The notes: a model not told the origin generated them from the letters alone. A stretch of DNA of 64,000 nt from Thermoleophilia bacterium (GCA_017882545.1 JADGPG010000075.1:1-64000); one strand, 5' to 3'. Positions 50,513 to 59,491 are shown, numbered from the stretch's first letter. Program-made: numbers and translations.

Positions 50513-52887
50513 GCACACCGGTCCTCCGTGTCCATGTCGGCGAGTGCCGGGCCGGCTTTGCACCGCGAGCCGCATGGGTGCTGGACATCCTGGTAGGGGC
50601 GCTCGGCCATCGGATGGTACGAACCAACGGCGCGGCGGATCTCACCTATGCGATCGACCAGCCCGACGCAGGCGTGTGGATCCCCGCCGACCCGCGTGCC
50701 CACGAATTCTTCGCACAATCCACAGCTTTCTCCACAAAACGGGCCATAATTGTGCATGGAGTGCCCTTGCTTTTCGGGCCGTGCGCACCTTCAGCCGCGA
50801 TCTCGGCGGATCTCGTCGCCAACGCCTTCCACTTTCTCGCCCGCTGGGACGAGCGCTGGGTCACCGCGCGTGATCGATTCGGCCGAGTGCCCTTCGCGGA
50901 GTCCACCTTCGGACAGATCGCGGGGTTCGATCCGCTCGATCCGCCGGTCGAGCGGTACATCGGCCTGCTCGGCGATGCGCTCGGGATCAGCCGCCCCGAC
51001 GGATGGCGCGTCTTCCTCACCAACGACATCGACGACGTCCGGATGCGCACCCCGCAGACGTTAGCCCGGATTGGCAAGGAGACCCACTCACTGACGCCCG
51101 GAGGATCCGGCTCGGTGTTCGGCGCGGATCCGTGGAACAACGTCGGGGATCTTCTGTGGACCCTCTCGCGACGGGGGCTCGCCTCGACGGTGTTCCTGAT
51201 CGGGGGGCACACAAGCCCGTACGACGGGCATCCGCCGCGGGCCTACGGCAGCGATCGGGCGAGGATCGCCCGGGCCGTGCGGGCGGGCGGCGGCGAGGTC
51301 GCGATGCACACGTCCTTCGGAGCCGCGGACGATCTGGAGGTGTTCATCGCCGAACACGAGGGGCTCGAGCGGGAGGTCGGTGGGCCGATCACGGGCGCGC
51401 GCGCTCATTTCCTGCGGTTTCGGTACCACGAAACGCCCGCATGGGCCGAGGCCGCCGGCCTCAGCTACGAGGCATCGCTCGGCTGGCATGAGCAACCCGG
51501 ATTCGCCTGCGGGATCGCCCGACCGTTCGTACCGTGGATCCTCGGCGAGGAACGGCCCGCCGCGGTCGAGCTGGTGCCGCTGGCGCTCTCCGACTGGAGC
51601 CTGTGGGCCGCACAGGGCCTGGATGCGCAGGCCGGTCTCGAGGTCGCCGACCGCACGATGGAGGTCGTCCGGCGCTGCGGCGGCGCTGCTGCGATCCTCT
51701 GGCACAACACCACGCTCGCCGATCCTCGGGCGCCGGGGTATGACGGGGTGTGGGAGCGTCTCCTCGACAGCCTTGTTGATGGTGGCGCCGAACTCGGACC
51801 GATCCGGCCGGCTGCTGCGCAGCCCGGTGCCGATCTTTCCGGTCGGCGGATCCTTCACGTGACCAGCGTGCACCGCCCACGGGACGTCCGCATTCTGCAT
51901 AAACACGCCAACGCCGCGGCGCGTGCAGGCGCGCAGGCCGAGGTCCTCGGACTCCGGGAACCGGTCCGCCGGTCCGCGAGGATCGCTGCGGGGTGGCGGC
52001 TCGTCGGCCAAGCGCGGCGCGAGCGAGCGGACATCTACCACGTCCACGACCCCGAACTGCTCCCGGCGGCGCTGTGGTTGCGATTTCGGTCCCGCCGTCC
52101 CGTCATCTACGACGTGCACGAGTATCTCGGCGAGACCGTCCGCACCAAACAGTGGATCCCGGCGCCGATCCGGCGCCCCCTGGCTGCCGTCGTGAGCCGC
52201 CTGGAGCGGTCTGCGGCCGCGCGGTGCGACGCCGTCGTCGGCGTCAACGAAGACTTGGCGGCGCGCTTCGCCCTCGCCGGGGCCCGACGTGTCCGCGCCG
52301 TGACGAATGCGCCGTGGGGTGACGACTTCCCGGTGCCTGGGCCGTGCCGCGAGCCGGTTGTGCTCTATGTCGGCGGCCTGGCGCCGCTCCGCGGCCTGGA
52401 GGTGATGCGCACGGCTGCGGCTCTGCTGCGGACGCCCGGCGCGCGCGTCGTCCTCGCCGGGCCCGGCGAACCCGGCGAGTTGCCCCCTGCGGTGACCTAT
52501 CTGGGCGTGGTCGACCATTCCGAGGTCCCGGCGCTCTTGGCGGGCGCGGCGGTCGCCTGGATCCCGCTGCAAGTCCATGGAAACTACGCGCGCGCGGTAC
52601 CGACAAAGCTCATCGAGGCGATGGCGGCGGGGCGGCCGGTCGTCGCGAGTGATTTCGGCCGCATGGCGGCCATCGTCCGACGAGCGGGCTGCGGGATCCT
52701 CGTGCCCGCCGACAAACCGACCGCACATGCCGACGCCATAGACCGCCTGTTCGGCGACCCTGCACTTGCCGAGCGGATGGGGTCCGCCGGGCGGCGGGCG
52801 TTCGAGGCCGGCCTGTCGTTCGAGACCCAGGCCGACCGGCTTACGAGCCTCTACGCCGATGTGCTCGAGCACCGAGGTACTCACTGA
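50509..52887 (+). CDS. Fusion of polysaccharide-deacetylase-like domain and GT4 glycosyltransferase
   Basis: 792 residues from GTG 50509 in one uninterrupted frame. N-terminal part (about 1-440): CE4/NodB-like, with VFLTNDIDD (about 168-176) as the metal/catalytic Asp motif, ASTVFLIGG, EVAMHTSFGAA and RAHFLRF corresponding to later NodB motifs, though the second His motif is altered. C-terminal part (about 445-792): GT4, with ILHVTSVHRPRDVRI, DIYHVHDPELLPAALWL, VIYDVHEYLGE, VLYVGGLAPLRGLEV and AVPTKLIEAMAAGRPVVASDFG. It may deacetylate or bind and glycosylate the same glycan, although the two domains normally act on opposite sides of the membrane. No signal peptide is visible, so both domains appear cytoplasmic. 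Confidence 0.8.
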   Translation: MSTPVLRVHVGECRAGFAPRAAWVLDILVGALGHRMVRTNGAADLTYAIDQPDAGVWIPADPRAHEFFAQSTAFSTKRAIIVHGVPLLFGPCAPSAAISADLVANAFHFLARWDERWVTARDRFGRVPFAESTFGQIAGFDPLDPPVERYIGLLGDALGISRPDGWRVFLTNDIDDVRMRTPQTLARIGKETHSLTPGGSGSVFGADPWNNVGDLLWTLSRRGLASTVFLIGGHTSPYDGHPPRAYGSDRARIARAVRAGGGEVAMHTSFGAADDLEVFIAEHEGLEREVGGPITGARAHFLRFRYHETPAWAEAAGLSYEASLGWHEQPGFACGIARPFVPWILGEERPAAVELVPLALSDWSLWAAQGLDAQAGLEVADRTMEVVRRCGGAAAILWHNTTLADPRAPGYDGVWERLLDSLVDGGAELGPIRPAAAQPGADLSGRRILHVTSVHRPRDVRILHKHANAAARAGAQAEVLGLREPVRRSARIAAGWRLVGQARRERADIYHVHDPELLPAALWLRFRSRRPVIYDVHEYLGETVRTKQWIPAPIRRPLAAVVSRLERSAAARCDAVVGVNEDLAARFALAGARRVRAVTNAPWGDDFPVPGPCREPVVLYVGGLAPLRGLEVMRTAAALLRTPGARVVLAGPGEPGELPPAVTYLGVVDHSEVPALLAGAAVAWIPLQVHGNYARAVPTKLIEAMAAGRPVVASDFGRMAAIVRRAGCGILVPADKPTAHADAIDRLFGDPALAERMGSAGRRAFEAGLSFETQADRLTSLYADVLEHRGTH

Positions 52888-52917
52888 TTCCAGACGTGCC
52901 CACGGCGCGCACACGCC

Positions 52918-52937
52918 ACCCAAAAAATGGGTAGCAT
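52918..52937 (+). promoter_or_regulatory. Leaderless-type promoter and small inverted repeat before the wzz-like gene
   Basis: ACCCA-AAAAA-TGGGT (52918-52932) is a perfect five-base inverted repeat with an A5 loop. Its final T starts TAGCAT (52932-52937), a -10-like hexamer nine bases before the GTG at 52947. No Shine-Dalgarno sequence follows. Confidence 0.4.
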
Positions 52938-52946
52938 CGCCACGAC

Positions 52947-53765
52947 GTGGATCGGGAAATCACCATTCGCGACTACCTGAGAGTCGCGTGGAGCGGGCGC
53001 TGGCTCATCCTCGCGACAACGGTCGTCGGCATCATCGTCGGCTTGGTCGTGTCGATCGCCCACCACGGGTCGTACTCGGCCGTCGCCCGCGTCGGGCTCG
53101 GCCAGCCGACCAGCGTTCAGGGCAACCCGCTCTCGTCGCCCCTGACCAGTGCGCAGACCGCGGCGAGCTCCCTCGATACCACCGCGCTCTCCGACCAAAC
53201 CGCAGCCGCACTGGGCGTTCCGCCGTCAGAGATCCGCGGGCACGTCAAGCTCGGCGTGCCGCCGGGCGTCGCCGCCTCTGTCTCGGCACCGCCGGTCGTC
53301 TTAGTCTCCGGGTCCAACGCGAGCTCCCACAAAGCCGTCGTGATCACGAATGCCTTCGCCCAACAGGTGGTGCAGTCGACGGGCGCCCAGGTCCTGGCAT
53401 CGGAGCGCACGCTCGAGACCCAGGCCCGGCAAGCACGTGCCCAGGAGCACCTCCTCAGCGGGCAGATCGCAGCTCTCCAGGGCTCCGCGGCGTCGAACCC
53501 GAGCGATGCCGTGGCACTGGCGACCGACACGCAGCTGCTGACAACCGCCCAGACCAACGCGACGAACGCGGAACTCACGCTGGCGCAGATCCAGACGACC
53601 GGCGCACCGAGGGTCCTGGTGCAGGCCTATTCGGCCTCGACGACGAATACCGCCCCGAAGCGCCTCCAATCGGTGGTGCTCGCCGGCCTGATCGGATTTC
53701 TGGTGGGACTGATCGCGACATTCATCTGGCGGGGAAGCCCGGCGGTCCGCGCGAAGAACGCGTAA
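52947..53765 (+). CDS. Wzz-like polysaccharide chain-length/co-polymerase protein
   Basis: 272 residues from GTG 52947. Wzz layout: short cytoplasmic N-terminus with REITIRDYLRVAWSGRW, first membrane segment (about 19-37), large external region with Ala/Gln-rich predicted coiled coil (about 140-200: RTLETQARQARAQEHLLSGQ), and second membrane segment (about 245-264). No cytoplasmic tyrosine kinase domain or Tyr tail follows. Sets chain length with a Wzy polymerase. Preceded by its own predicted leaderless promoter, so the cluster probably has more than one transcript. Confidence 0.78.
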   Translation: MDREITIRDYLRVAWSGRWLILATTVVGIIVGLVVSIAHHGSYSAVARVGLGQPTSVQGNPLSSPLTSAQTAASSLDTTALSDQTAAALGVPPSEIRGHVKLGVPPGVAASVSAPPVVLVSGSNASSHKAVVITNAFAQQVVQSTGAQVLASERTLETQARQARAQEHLLSGQIAALQGSAASNPSDAVALATDTQLLTTAQTNATNAELTLAQIQTTGAPRVLVQAYSASTTNTAPKRLQSVVLAGLIGFLVGLIATFIWRGSPAVRAKNA

Positions 53766-53881
53766 CGCAGCCGGACCCCCCCGATCGGAAGTCGTTCCGG
53801 TGCCGCATCGATCGCCGCCGGGCCAACGACGTCGCGCGACGCGAGGACCGACATCCGATGACCGCCTCCTGACCAGACGCC

Positions 53882-55180
53882 ATGGCCGATACTGATCGCA
53901 CCGTCTCTCGTCGCCGCCCACGCCGGCGTTGGCCCATCTTGGTGGCCATCGTGGCCGTCGTCGTTGCCATCGCTGGAATCGGGGCGTGGGGCCTGCTCGC
54001 CGGCTGGTTCGACCAGGGATCCATCCTCGGAAGCAGCAACGGATTCGTGGCAACCGCGCCGCCTCCCGCCGACGCGACCAGCCAGTCGTGGCCGACCTTC
54101 GGCAACACCCCCGAGTCCACCCGCTCCAACACCGCGCTGAACGTGACCCGGCCCCTCCGTACGCGCTGGGACGTCAACGTCGGGTCGCTGATCGAGTTGC
54201 CGCCGGTGATCGGCGACGGACGCGTTGTCGTCGGCACGAACCACGGCCTCGCGATCGCCATCGACATCCGGTCGGGTGCAATCCTGTGGCGCACGGCACT
54301 GGGCGGCGCAGTGGCAGCATCCCCGGCACTGACCGGGCTCCCCGGGACCCCGAGTGCCGTTGCGCCGCGCCTGGCCATATTCGCGACGATCCCCGGTGAT
54401 CTGATCGCCCTGGATCCCGCGACCGGCACGCTGCGTTGGCGCATTTCACTCGGTTCATCGGTCGAGACCTCGCCGCTCGTACTCGGCGACGGGGTCTACG
54501 TCGGGACCCGCGCGGGAATCGTGGCTCGGGTTTCGCTCACACGGCATCGCGCAGTGTGGACGGCGTCCATGGGCGGCTCGGTCAAAGGTGCGATCGCGCG
54601 CTCCGGTCCCAACGTGATCGTGGGCGACTACAGCGGGCACGTGACTGCTCTCGACCAGGCCACCGGCCATGTGGTCTGGCGGACCACCAGCCCGGGCAAG
54701 GCGCTGGCCGGCCCGGGCCGCTTCTACGCGGGGCCGGCCGTCGCCTACGGCCGCGTCTACATCGGCAACGTGAACGGCCGCGTGCTCGGACTCAACGCTG
54801 CGACCGGCAAGATCAACTGGGTGCGCGTGGTCGGGAACTACGTCTACTCGAGCGCAGCCATCGCCGATCGGCTGGTGTTCGAGGGCAGCTACGACCACAA
54901 CCTCTATGCCTTTGACGCGGTCACGGGCGCCGTCGTGTGGCACCAGAACCTCGGCCAGCGGATCTCCGGATCGCCTTCGGTGTTGGGAGATCTGGTCTGG
55001 GTCGCGACCCTCGGCGCCCCCGTCGGCGCCGGCCACGTATTCGCATTCGACGTCCGGAGCGGTCGGCGCGTCCTCGTCCGTTCGGCCGGCCGATACGACG
55101 CGGCCGTCGGCGTCGACGGCACCGTTGTCGCGACCGGCGTTGACTCGCTTGCCGCACTGACACCTAGCGGATCGCGATGA
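53882..55180 (+). CDS. Membrane-anchored PQQ-type beta-propeller protein
   Basis: 432 residues from ATG 53882. Basic N-terminus, one membrane segment (about 18-40) and an extracytoplasmic propeller. At least six blades repeat the pattern A-x-D-x-x-(S/T)-G-x-(I/L/V)-x-W: AIDIRSGAILWR, ALDPATGTLRWR, ALDQATGHVVWR, GLNAATGKINWV, AFDAVTGAVVWH and AFDVRSGRRVLV. Propellers of this kind serve as scaffolds (BamB-like) or bind glycans; residues for PQQ coenzyme binding are not evident. Position inside the polysaccharide cluster and coupling to the flippase gene suggest a role in assembly or export. Confidence 0.75.
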   Translation: MADTDRTVSRRRPRRRWPILVAIVAVVVAIAGIGAWGLLAGWFDQGSILGSSNGFVATAPPPADATSQSWPTFGNTPESTRSNTALNVTRPLRTRWDVNVGSLIELPPVIGDGRVVVGTNHGLAIAIDIRSGAILWRTALGGAVAASPALTGLPGTPSAVAPRLAIFATIPGDLIALDPATGTLRWRISLGSSVETSPLVLGDGVYVGTRAGIVARVSLTRHRAVWTASMGGSVKGAIARSGPNVIVGDYSGHVTALDQATGHVVWRTTSPGKALAGPGRFYAGPAVAYGRVYIGNVNGRVLGLNAATGKINWVRVVGNYVYSSAAIADRLVFEGSYDHNLYAFDAVTGAVVWHQNLGQRISGSPSVLGDLVWVATLGAPVGAGHVFAFDVRSGRRVLVRSAGRYDAAVGVDGTVVATGVDSLAALTPSGSR

Positions 55181-56739
55181 CCACGACGCGCCTCGCGCGG
55201 GCCGCGACGGCAGTCGCGCTGTTCACCATGATCTCGAGGATTCTCGGACTGTTCCGGGAGATCGTCATGGCCGCCTCCTATGGAACGACGGCGGCGACCG
55301 ACGGGTTCGTGAATGCGTTGCTGCTCGTCAACCTCGTCGCCGCCGTCGTGCTCTACATGGTCATCACGGTCGTGATCCCGGTGTTTGCCGAAGAGCGCGA
55401 ACGAACCGACGAGAACTCGGCATGGCACCTGGTCTGGGCGTACTCGGCATGGGTCTCGCTGGTGCTCATCGCGATGACCGCGTTCATCGCGCTGTTCCCG
55501 CAGATTCCCACGGCGCTGTTCCATCTCGACCCGACCCGCGCGGCGATCACCGAGAACCTCGTGCGCATCATGGCGCCGGCGCTGCTGCTCCAGGGCATTG
55601 CGGCGCTGCTGACGGCGCTCCTGCAGATCTACAACAAGTTCGCGGTGCCGGCAGCGATCGGCATCGTCTTCAACCTCGGGATCATCATCGGCGTGCTGAT
55701 CGGGCGCGGCAGCATCGGGATCGAAGCCGCCGCGTGGGGCGTGACGATCGGCGCACTCGCCCAAGTCATCCTGCAAATGCCCCAGTTCCTTCGCCTCCGC
55801 CATGGAATCTCACTCAAACCGGTCTTCACCCATCCATTGCTGACCGCCGTGCTCATGACGTCGATTCCGGTCGCCGTCGCGTCCATGCTGCAGCAGATCA
55901 ACAGCTATACGGACAAGCTGTTTGCATCGTCGCTCGAAGCCGGCCGCGTGACCGCCCTCAACTATGCAAACAGCCTGGGCGCCGCACCGCGCGCGGCCCT
56001 GCTGATGCCGGTGCTGATGCCGCTGTTTCCGTGGGTCGCCAACATGATTGCCGAAGGCCGCTCGGACGATGCGCTGCGGGGCATCGACCGTATCAACGGC
56101 CTGCTCGCGCTTACCGCCATTCCGACCGGGTTCCTGATCGCCCTCTATTCGCGCGAGATCACCCAGTTGCTGCTGGGACGCGGACACTGCGCAGAGTCGT
56201 GCGTCCACCAGACCGCGACCCCGCTCGCGTGGTACGCCCTCGCCACGCTTGGCGCGTTCTTGACGATGTTCCTCAACCGCGCGCTGGCGGCCGCACATCT
56301 TCAGAGGCAGATTCTCGTCGCGACGGTCTGGGCGGTTGTCGTGACCATCGTGTTCGACCTGGTCTTGCTGAAGCCCCTTGCCCAGGGCGGCATCGCGTTG
56401 GCGTCCCTCATCGGGATCTACCTCAACGTCGTGCTGTACGTGTGGTATCTCCGTCGTCATTTCCCGACCTACGACGTTCGCGCGTTCTTACGCCAACAGG
56501 GGCGCATCACCGTGGCCGGGGTCATCAGCCTGGCAGCCGCGTTCGCCGCAAACCAGGTCTTGCCGACAACCCACGAGAAGGGAGCGGCCCTGCTTGGGCC
56601 GCTGGCCGCCAAGATCACCGTGGCACTGATCGTGTACATCGCGGCGAGCTGGTTTCTCGCCCGTCCAGAGCTCATCGACGTGTGGCGCGTGATCAAGGCG
56701 CTGTTCCGGCGACAGCGCCCGACGATCCAGCCGTCGTGA
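55177..56739 (+). CDS. murJ: MurJ/MviN-family lipid-linked glycan flippase
   Basis: 520 residues from ATG 55177 (ATGA overlap). About 14 membrane segments of the MOP superfamily. The N-terminus (TMISRILGLFREIVMAASYG) and VLYMVITVVIPVFAEE are typical of MurJ, as is the central LQQINSYTDKLFASSLEAG and ALNYANSL. MurJ moves lipid II across the membrane, but in a polysaccharide cluster with two Wzy-like proteins and a Wzz-like protein it may act as the Wzx flippase. Whether the genome has another murJ cannot be seen here. Basic C-terminal tail (FRRQRP). Confidence 0.85.
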   Translation: MTTTRLARAATAVALFTMISRILGLFREIVMAASYGTTAATDGFVNALLLVNLVAAVVLYMVITVVIPVFAEERERTDENSAWHLVWAYSAWVSLVLIAMTAFIALFPQIPTALFHLDPTRAAITENLVRIMAPALLLQGIAALLTALLQIYNKFAVPAAIGIVFNLGIIIGVLIGRGSIGIEAAAWGVTIGALAQVILQMPQFLRLRHGISLKPVFTHPLLTAVLMTSIPVAVASMLQQINSYTDKLFASSLEAGRVTALNYANSLGAAPRAALLMPVLMPLFPWVANMIAEGRSDDALRGIDRINGLLALTAIPTGFLIALYSREITQLLLGRGHCAESCVHQTATPLAWYALATLGAFLTMFLNRALAAAHLQRQILVATVWAVVVTIVFDLVLLKPLAQGGIALASLIGIYLNVVLYVWYLRRHFPTYDVRAFLRQQGRITVAGVISLAAAFAANQVLPTTHEKGAALLGPLAAKITVALIVYIAASWFLARPELIDVWRVIKALFRRQRPTIQPS

Positions 56740-57677
56740 CGCCGCGTTCGGCCGACGCGTCGGCCGCGTCGGCCGAACAGCTCGTCAAGCGGTACGGCGG
56801 GCGCGTCGCCGTCGACCACATCAGCTTCGACATCACCGCGGGTGAGTGTTTCGGTCTGCTGGGTCCGAACGGGGCGGGGAAGTCGACCACGATGCGGATG
56901 ATGTCGTGCCTGACCTCCCGGGACGGCGGCGAGCTCCGCGTCCTCGGCCACGATCCCGACCGCGAGCCGCGGGCGCTCAAGCGGCGGATCGGCGTCGTCG
57001 CACAGGACATCAATCTTGACCTTGAGTTGTCGGTGCACGAAAACCTCCTGGTATATGCCCACTATTTTGCGCTTTCGCGAGACGAGGCTCGGCGGCGCGC
57101 GGATGAGCTGCTGACGTTCGTGCGCCTCCACGAGCGACGCGACGAAGCGGTGGAGCGGCTGTCGGGGGGGATGCAGCGTCGGCTACAGATCGCACGTGCG
57201 CTGGTCAACGAGCCGGAACTGGTGCTCCTTGACGAGCCGACTACGGGGTTGGATCCGCAGGCTCGACACGCGGTCTGGGACCGCCTGCGCGACCTTCGCC
57301 ATGGCGGCGCGACGCTTGTGCTCACGACCCACTACATGGATGAGGCGGAGCACCTGTGCGACCGGATCCTCATCATCGACGCCGGCCGCGTCATCCGTGA
57401 GGGCGCGCCGGCAGACCTGATCCGCGCTGAGGTCGGGCGCGAGGTCCTCGAGCTCCGAGCATCGGCAGACAGCCGTGCCCGCATCGTGGCGCTCGACCTG
57501 CAGGACGCAACGGTCCAGATCGATGGCGACCTGGTCCAGATCGCCGGGGCGGACGCCGAACGCCTGCATGAGCGGATCCGCACGGCGGGCATCGCAGCGG
57601 ATCTCCAGTCCGCCCGGCGTGCCACGCTCGAGGACGTCTTTCTCCGGATCACCGGCCGACACCTTCGTGACGACTAG
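56736..57677 (+). CDS. ABC transporter ATP-binding protein (ABC-2/DrrA-NodI type)
   Basis: 313 residues from GTG 56736 (GTGA overlap with the flippase gene). Walker A GPNGAGKST (43-51), Q-loop VVAQDINLDLELSVHEN, signature LSGGMQRRLQIARAL, Walker B LVLLDEPTTGLDP, H-loop TTHYMDEAEHLCD, and a C-terminal DrrA-type domain ending LEDVFLRITGR. A complete exporter-type ATPase. Its permease is not adjacent: the next gene is tatC on the other strand, sharing CTAG. The partner must be encoded elsewhere. Confidence 0.9.
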   Translation: MTPRSADASAASAEQLVKRYGGRVAVDHISFDITAGECFGLLGPNGAGKSTTMRMMSCLTSRDGGELRVLGHDPDREPRALKRRIGVVAQDINLDLELSVHENLLVYAHYFALSRDEARRRADELLTFVRLHERRDEAVERLSGGMQRRLQIARALVNEPELVLLDEPTTGLDPQARHAVWDRLRDLRHGGATLVLTTHYMDEAEHLCDRILIIDAGRVIREGAPADLIRAEVGREVLELRASADSRARIVALDLQDATVQIDGDLVQIAGADAERLHERIRTAGIAADLQSARRATLEDVFLRITGRHLRDD

Positions 57678-58498
57678 ACCGGCGGCGCCACCGAATCGTC
57701 GGGATGCGGGGGCGGGGCCGCATCCAGAAGCGGGTTTCGGCGCCAGATCAACGGGCGGCCTACCAGCGACGCCAACCAGATGCCAACGACGTACAGCACG
57801 ACCATCGGCAGCATCACTAGCAGCATGGAGAACGGGTCGCCGCTGGGGAGAAGCGCGGCGATCGCCGCGATACCCACGATCGCCAGTCGCCACTGCTTGC
57901 GATACATCTGCGGGGAGACCAGCCCCATTCGTGCGAAGGCCGCCATCGCCAGCGGCACCTCAAACGTAAGTCCGGTGGCGAACAGCAGCGTCGCGACGAA
58001 CCCGAAGTAGTCCTCCGCACGCACTTGACTGACGAACTGCGTTCCGCCGAACCCGAGGAAGAACCTGAGCGCGATCGGCAGGACAACGTAGTAGCCGAAC
58101 AGGACCCCGACGAGGAACAGAACCGAGATCGCGGCGACGATCGCCAGCATGCGACGTCGCGTATGGGTGCCGACGGCCGGAATCACGAAGGCGTAGACCT
58201 GATACAGGAGGATTGGGAGGGTGATCAGGATCGCCGTCCAGAGGCAGACCTCCATGATCGTGATGAACGGCTCCGTCGGAGCCAGGGTCACGATCTGCCG
58301 CTTGTCGATCGGAAGCGGCCGAATCAAGATCGACAGGATCCGGTCACGGAAGATGTAGGCGGCCGCAAACGCGACAGTCAACGCGATCAGCGACACGATC
58401 AACCGGCGTCGCAGTTCGCTCAGGTGGTCGACCAGCGACAAGCGTTCGTCTGGAGCGACCGTGCGAAATCCGAGTGGCAAGCGGAAGTGCGAGCTCAT
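57674..58498 (-). CDS. tatC: Sec-independent protein translocase subunit TatC
   Basis: 274 residues from ATG 58498; a longer in-frame start lacks TatC features. Six membrane segments. The N-terminal signature SLVDHLSELRRRLIVSL includes the Glu that binds the twin-arginine signal; other marks are TEPFITIMEV, FVIPAVGTHTRRR and a later FEVPLAMAAFARMGLVSP. Forms the Tat receptor with TatB/TatA, which are not in the window. A Tat pathway fits a genome with Rieske proteins, which often use it. Confidence 0.93.
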   Translation of the reverse strand: MSSHFRLPLGFRTVAPDERLSLVDHLSELRRRLIVSLIALTVAFAAAYIFRDRILSILIRPLPIDKRQIVTLAPTEPFITIMEVCLWTAILITLPILLYQVYAFVIPAVGTHTRRRMLAIVAAISVLFLVGVLFGYYVVLPIALRFFLGFGGTQFVSQVRAEDYFGFVATLLFATGLTFEVPLAMAAFARMGLVSPQMYRKQWRLAIVGIAAIAALLPSGDPFSMLLVMLPMVVLYVVGIWLASLVGRPLIWRRNPLLDAAPPPHPDDSVAPPV

Positions 58499-58724
58499 GA
58501 CCGGCTTTGTAGACGGACGGGCGCGTCGGCGTGCGCGCCAGGTGGCGCCACGGACGGGACAGGCAACGGCAAGTACGACTCTCCACACGTCGCGGCGGCG
58601 ACGTTCGGGGCAACGGGCAATAGGGTAGCCCGTACGGGCCCGTCAGACCAATTCCGGGAACGGCTGGTAACGTCGCTCGGCGGCCGAATGGCTACGTCCA
58701 CCACGTTGCGACCTGTGAGGTCCC

Positions 58725-59012
58725 ATGGCATCTGATCCGCAGTCGGGGTACGTCATCCGCCAGATGCGCGATGCAATTCTGGATACGGATTTGAAGATTC
58801 TGCAACTCATCAACCAGCGCCTGACGATGGTAAAGCGGCTGCGCGAGTACAAGGAGGCCCAGGAGATGCCGTTCGTGGACCCCGAGCGCGAGCGCTGGAT
58901 GCACCAGTATCTGCAGGGCGCCAACCGCGGACCGCTCTCGCCGGCCGGGCTTGACGCGATCTACGATCGGATCTTGGAGCTCACCAAGCGGGAGACCGCG
59001 GACATCTCCTAG
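58725..59012 (+). CDS. Chorismate mutase (AroQ-type domain)
   Basis: 95 residues from ATG 58725. Single three-helix AroQ domain: IRQMRDAILDTDLKILQLINQRLTMVKRLREYKEAQ contains the helix-1 Asp/Asn/Arg pattern and an active-site Lys, followed by PFVDPERERWMHQYL (the D-x-x-R-E segment) and a C-terminal helix with YDRILELTKRE. It would convert chorismate to prephenate for Phe/Tyr. Orphan small AroQ proteins of this type occur in actinobacteria, where they may need activation by DAHP synthase. Shares CTAG with the convergent DUF151 gene. Confidence 0.8.
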   Translation: MASDPQSGYVIRQMRDAILDTDLKILQLINQRLTMVKRLREYKEAQEMPFVDPERERWMHQYLQGANRGPLSPAGLDAIYDRILELTKRETADIS

Positions 59013-59491
59013 GACGCGAAGTCGTCCGGCGTCACATCGTCGAGAAATTCCTTGAAGCGCTCGACGACGTCGTCGGTGTCGTCGACGTCCTCGTCGAACT
59101 CGAGCGCGCTGCCTTCGATCACGATGTCGTCCACGAATATTGGTGCATCGACGCGGACGGCCAGTGCCAGTGCATCGGACGGACGTGAATCGATCTCAAT
59201 CTCACCGGAGTCCAGACGCAGGGTAATGACCGCGATGAACGTATTCTCGCGCAACTCGGTGACGGAGACCCGGACGATCTCGGCGTTGAGCTGCTGCACC
59301 ATGGCGGCGAGAAGGTCGTGCGTCATCGGCCGCGGCGTCTCGACCCCCTGGAGCTTCATCAGAATCGCCGTCGCCTCGTTACTTCCAATCCAGATCGGCA
59401 GGAATTTGTTGCCGGACTGGGTCTTGAGCAGGACGATGGGCTGCTTCCCGACCATGTCGAAGCTCACGCCGTAGATGCTCATCTCTTGCAT
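59009..59491 (-). CDS. Bifunctional nuclease family protein (DUF151)
   Basis: 160 residues. BFN domain: IVLLKTQSGNKFLPIWIGSNEATAI and RVSVTELRENTFIAVITL, then SRPSDALALAVRVDAPIFVDD, all diagnostic. The C-terminus is very acidic (FDEDVDDTDDVVE). Plant relatives have nuclease activity; the bacterial role is unknown. AAAGGGATG lies just upstream of the ATG, and a TAGTAT hexamer sits about 50 bases before the start. Confidence 0.88.
   Translation of the reverse strand: MQEMSIYGVSFDMVGKQPIVLLKTQSGNKFLPIWIGSNEATAILMKLQGVETPRPMTHDLLAAMVQQLNAEIVRVSVTELRENTFIAVITLRLDSGEIEIDSRPSDALALAVRVDAPIFVDDIVIEGSALEFDEDVDDTDDVVERFKEFLDDVTPDDFAS

Noticed and set aside
45333-56739. Horizontal acquisition of the polysaccharide cluster
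   Set aside because: Base composition and codon habits look like those of the flanking genes by eye, and there are no mobile-element remains at the borders, so transfer cannot be supported from the sequence alone.
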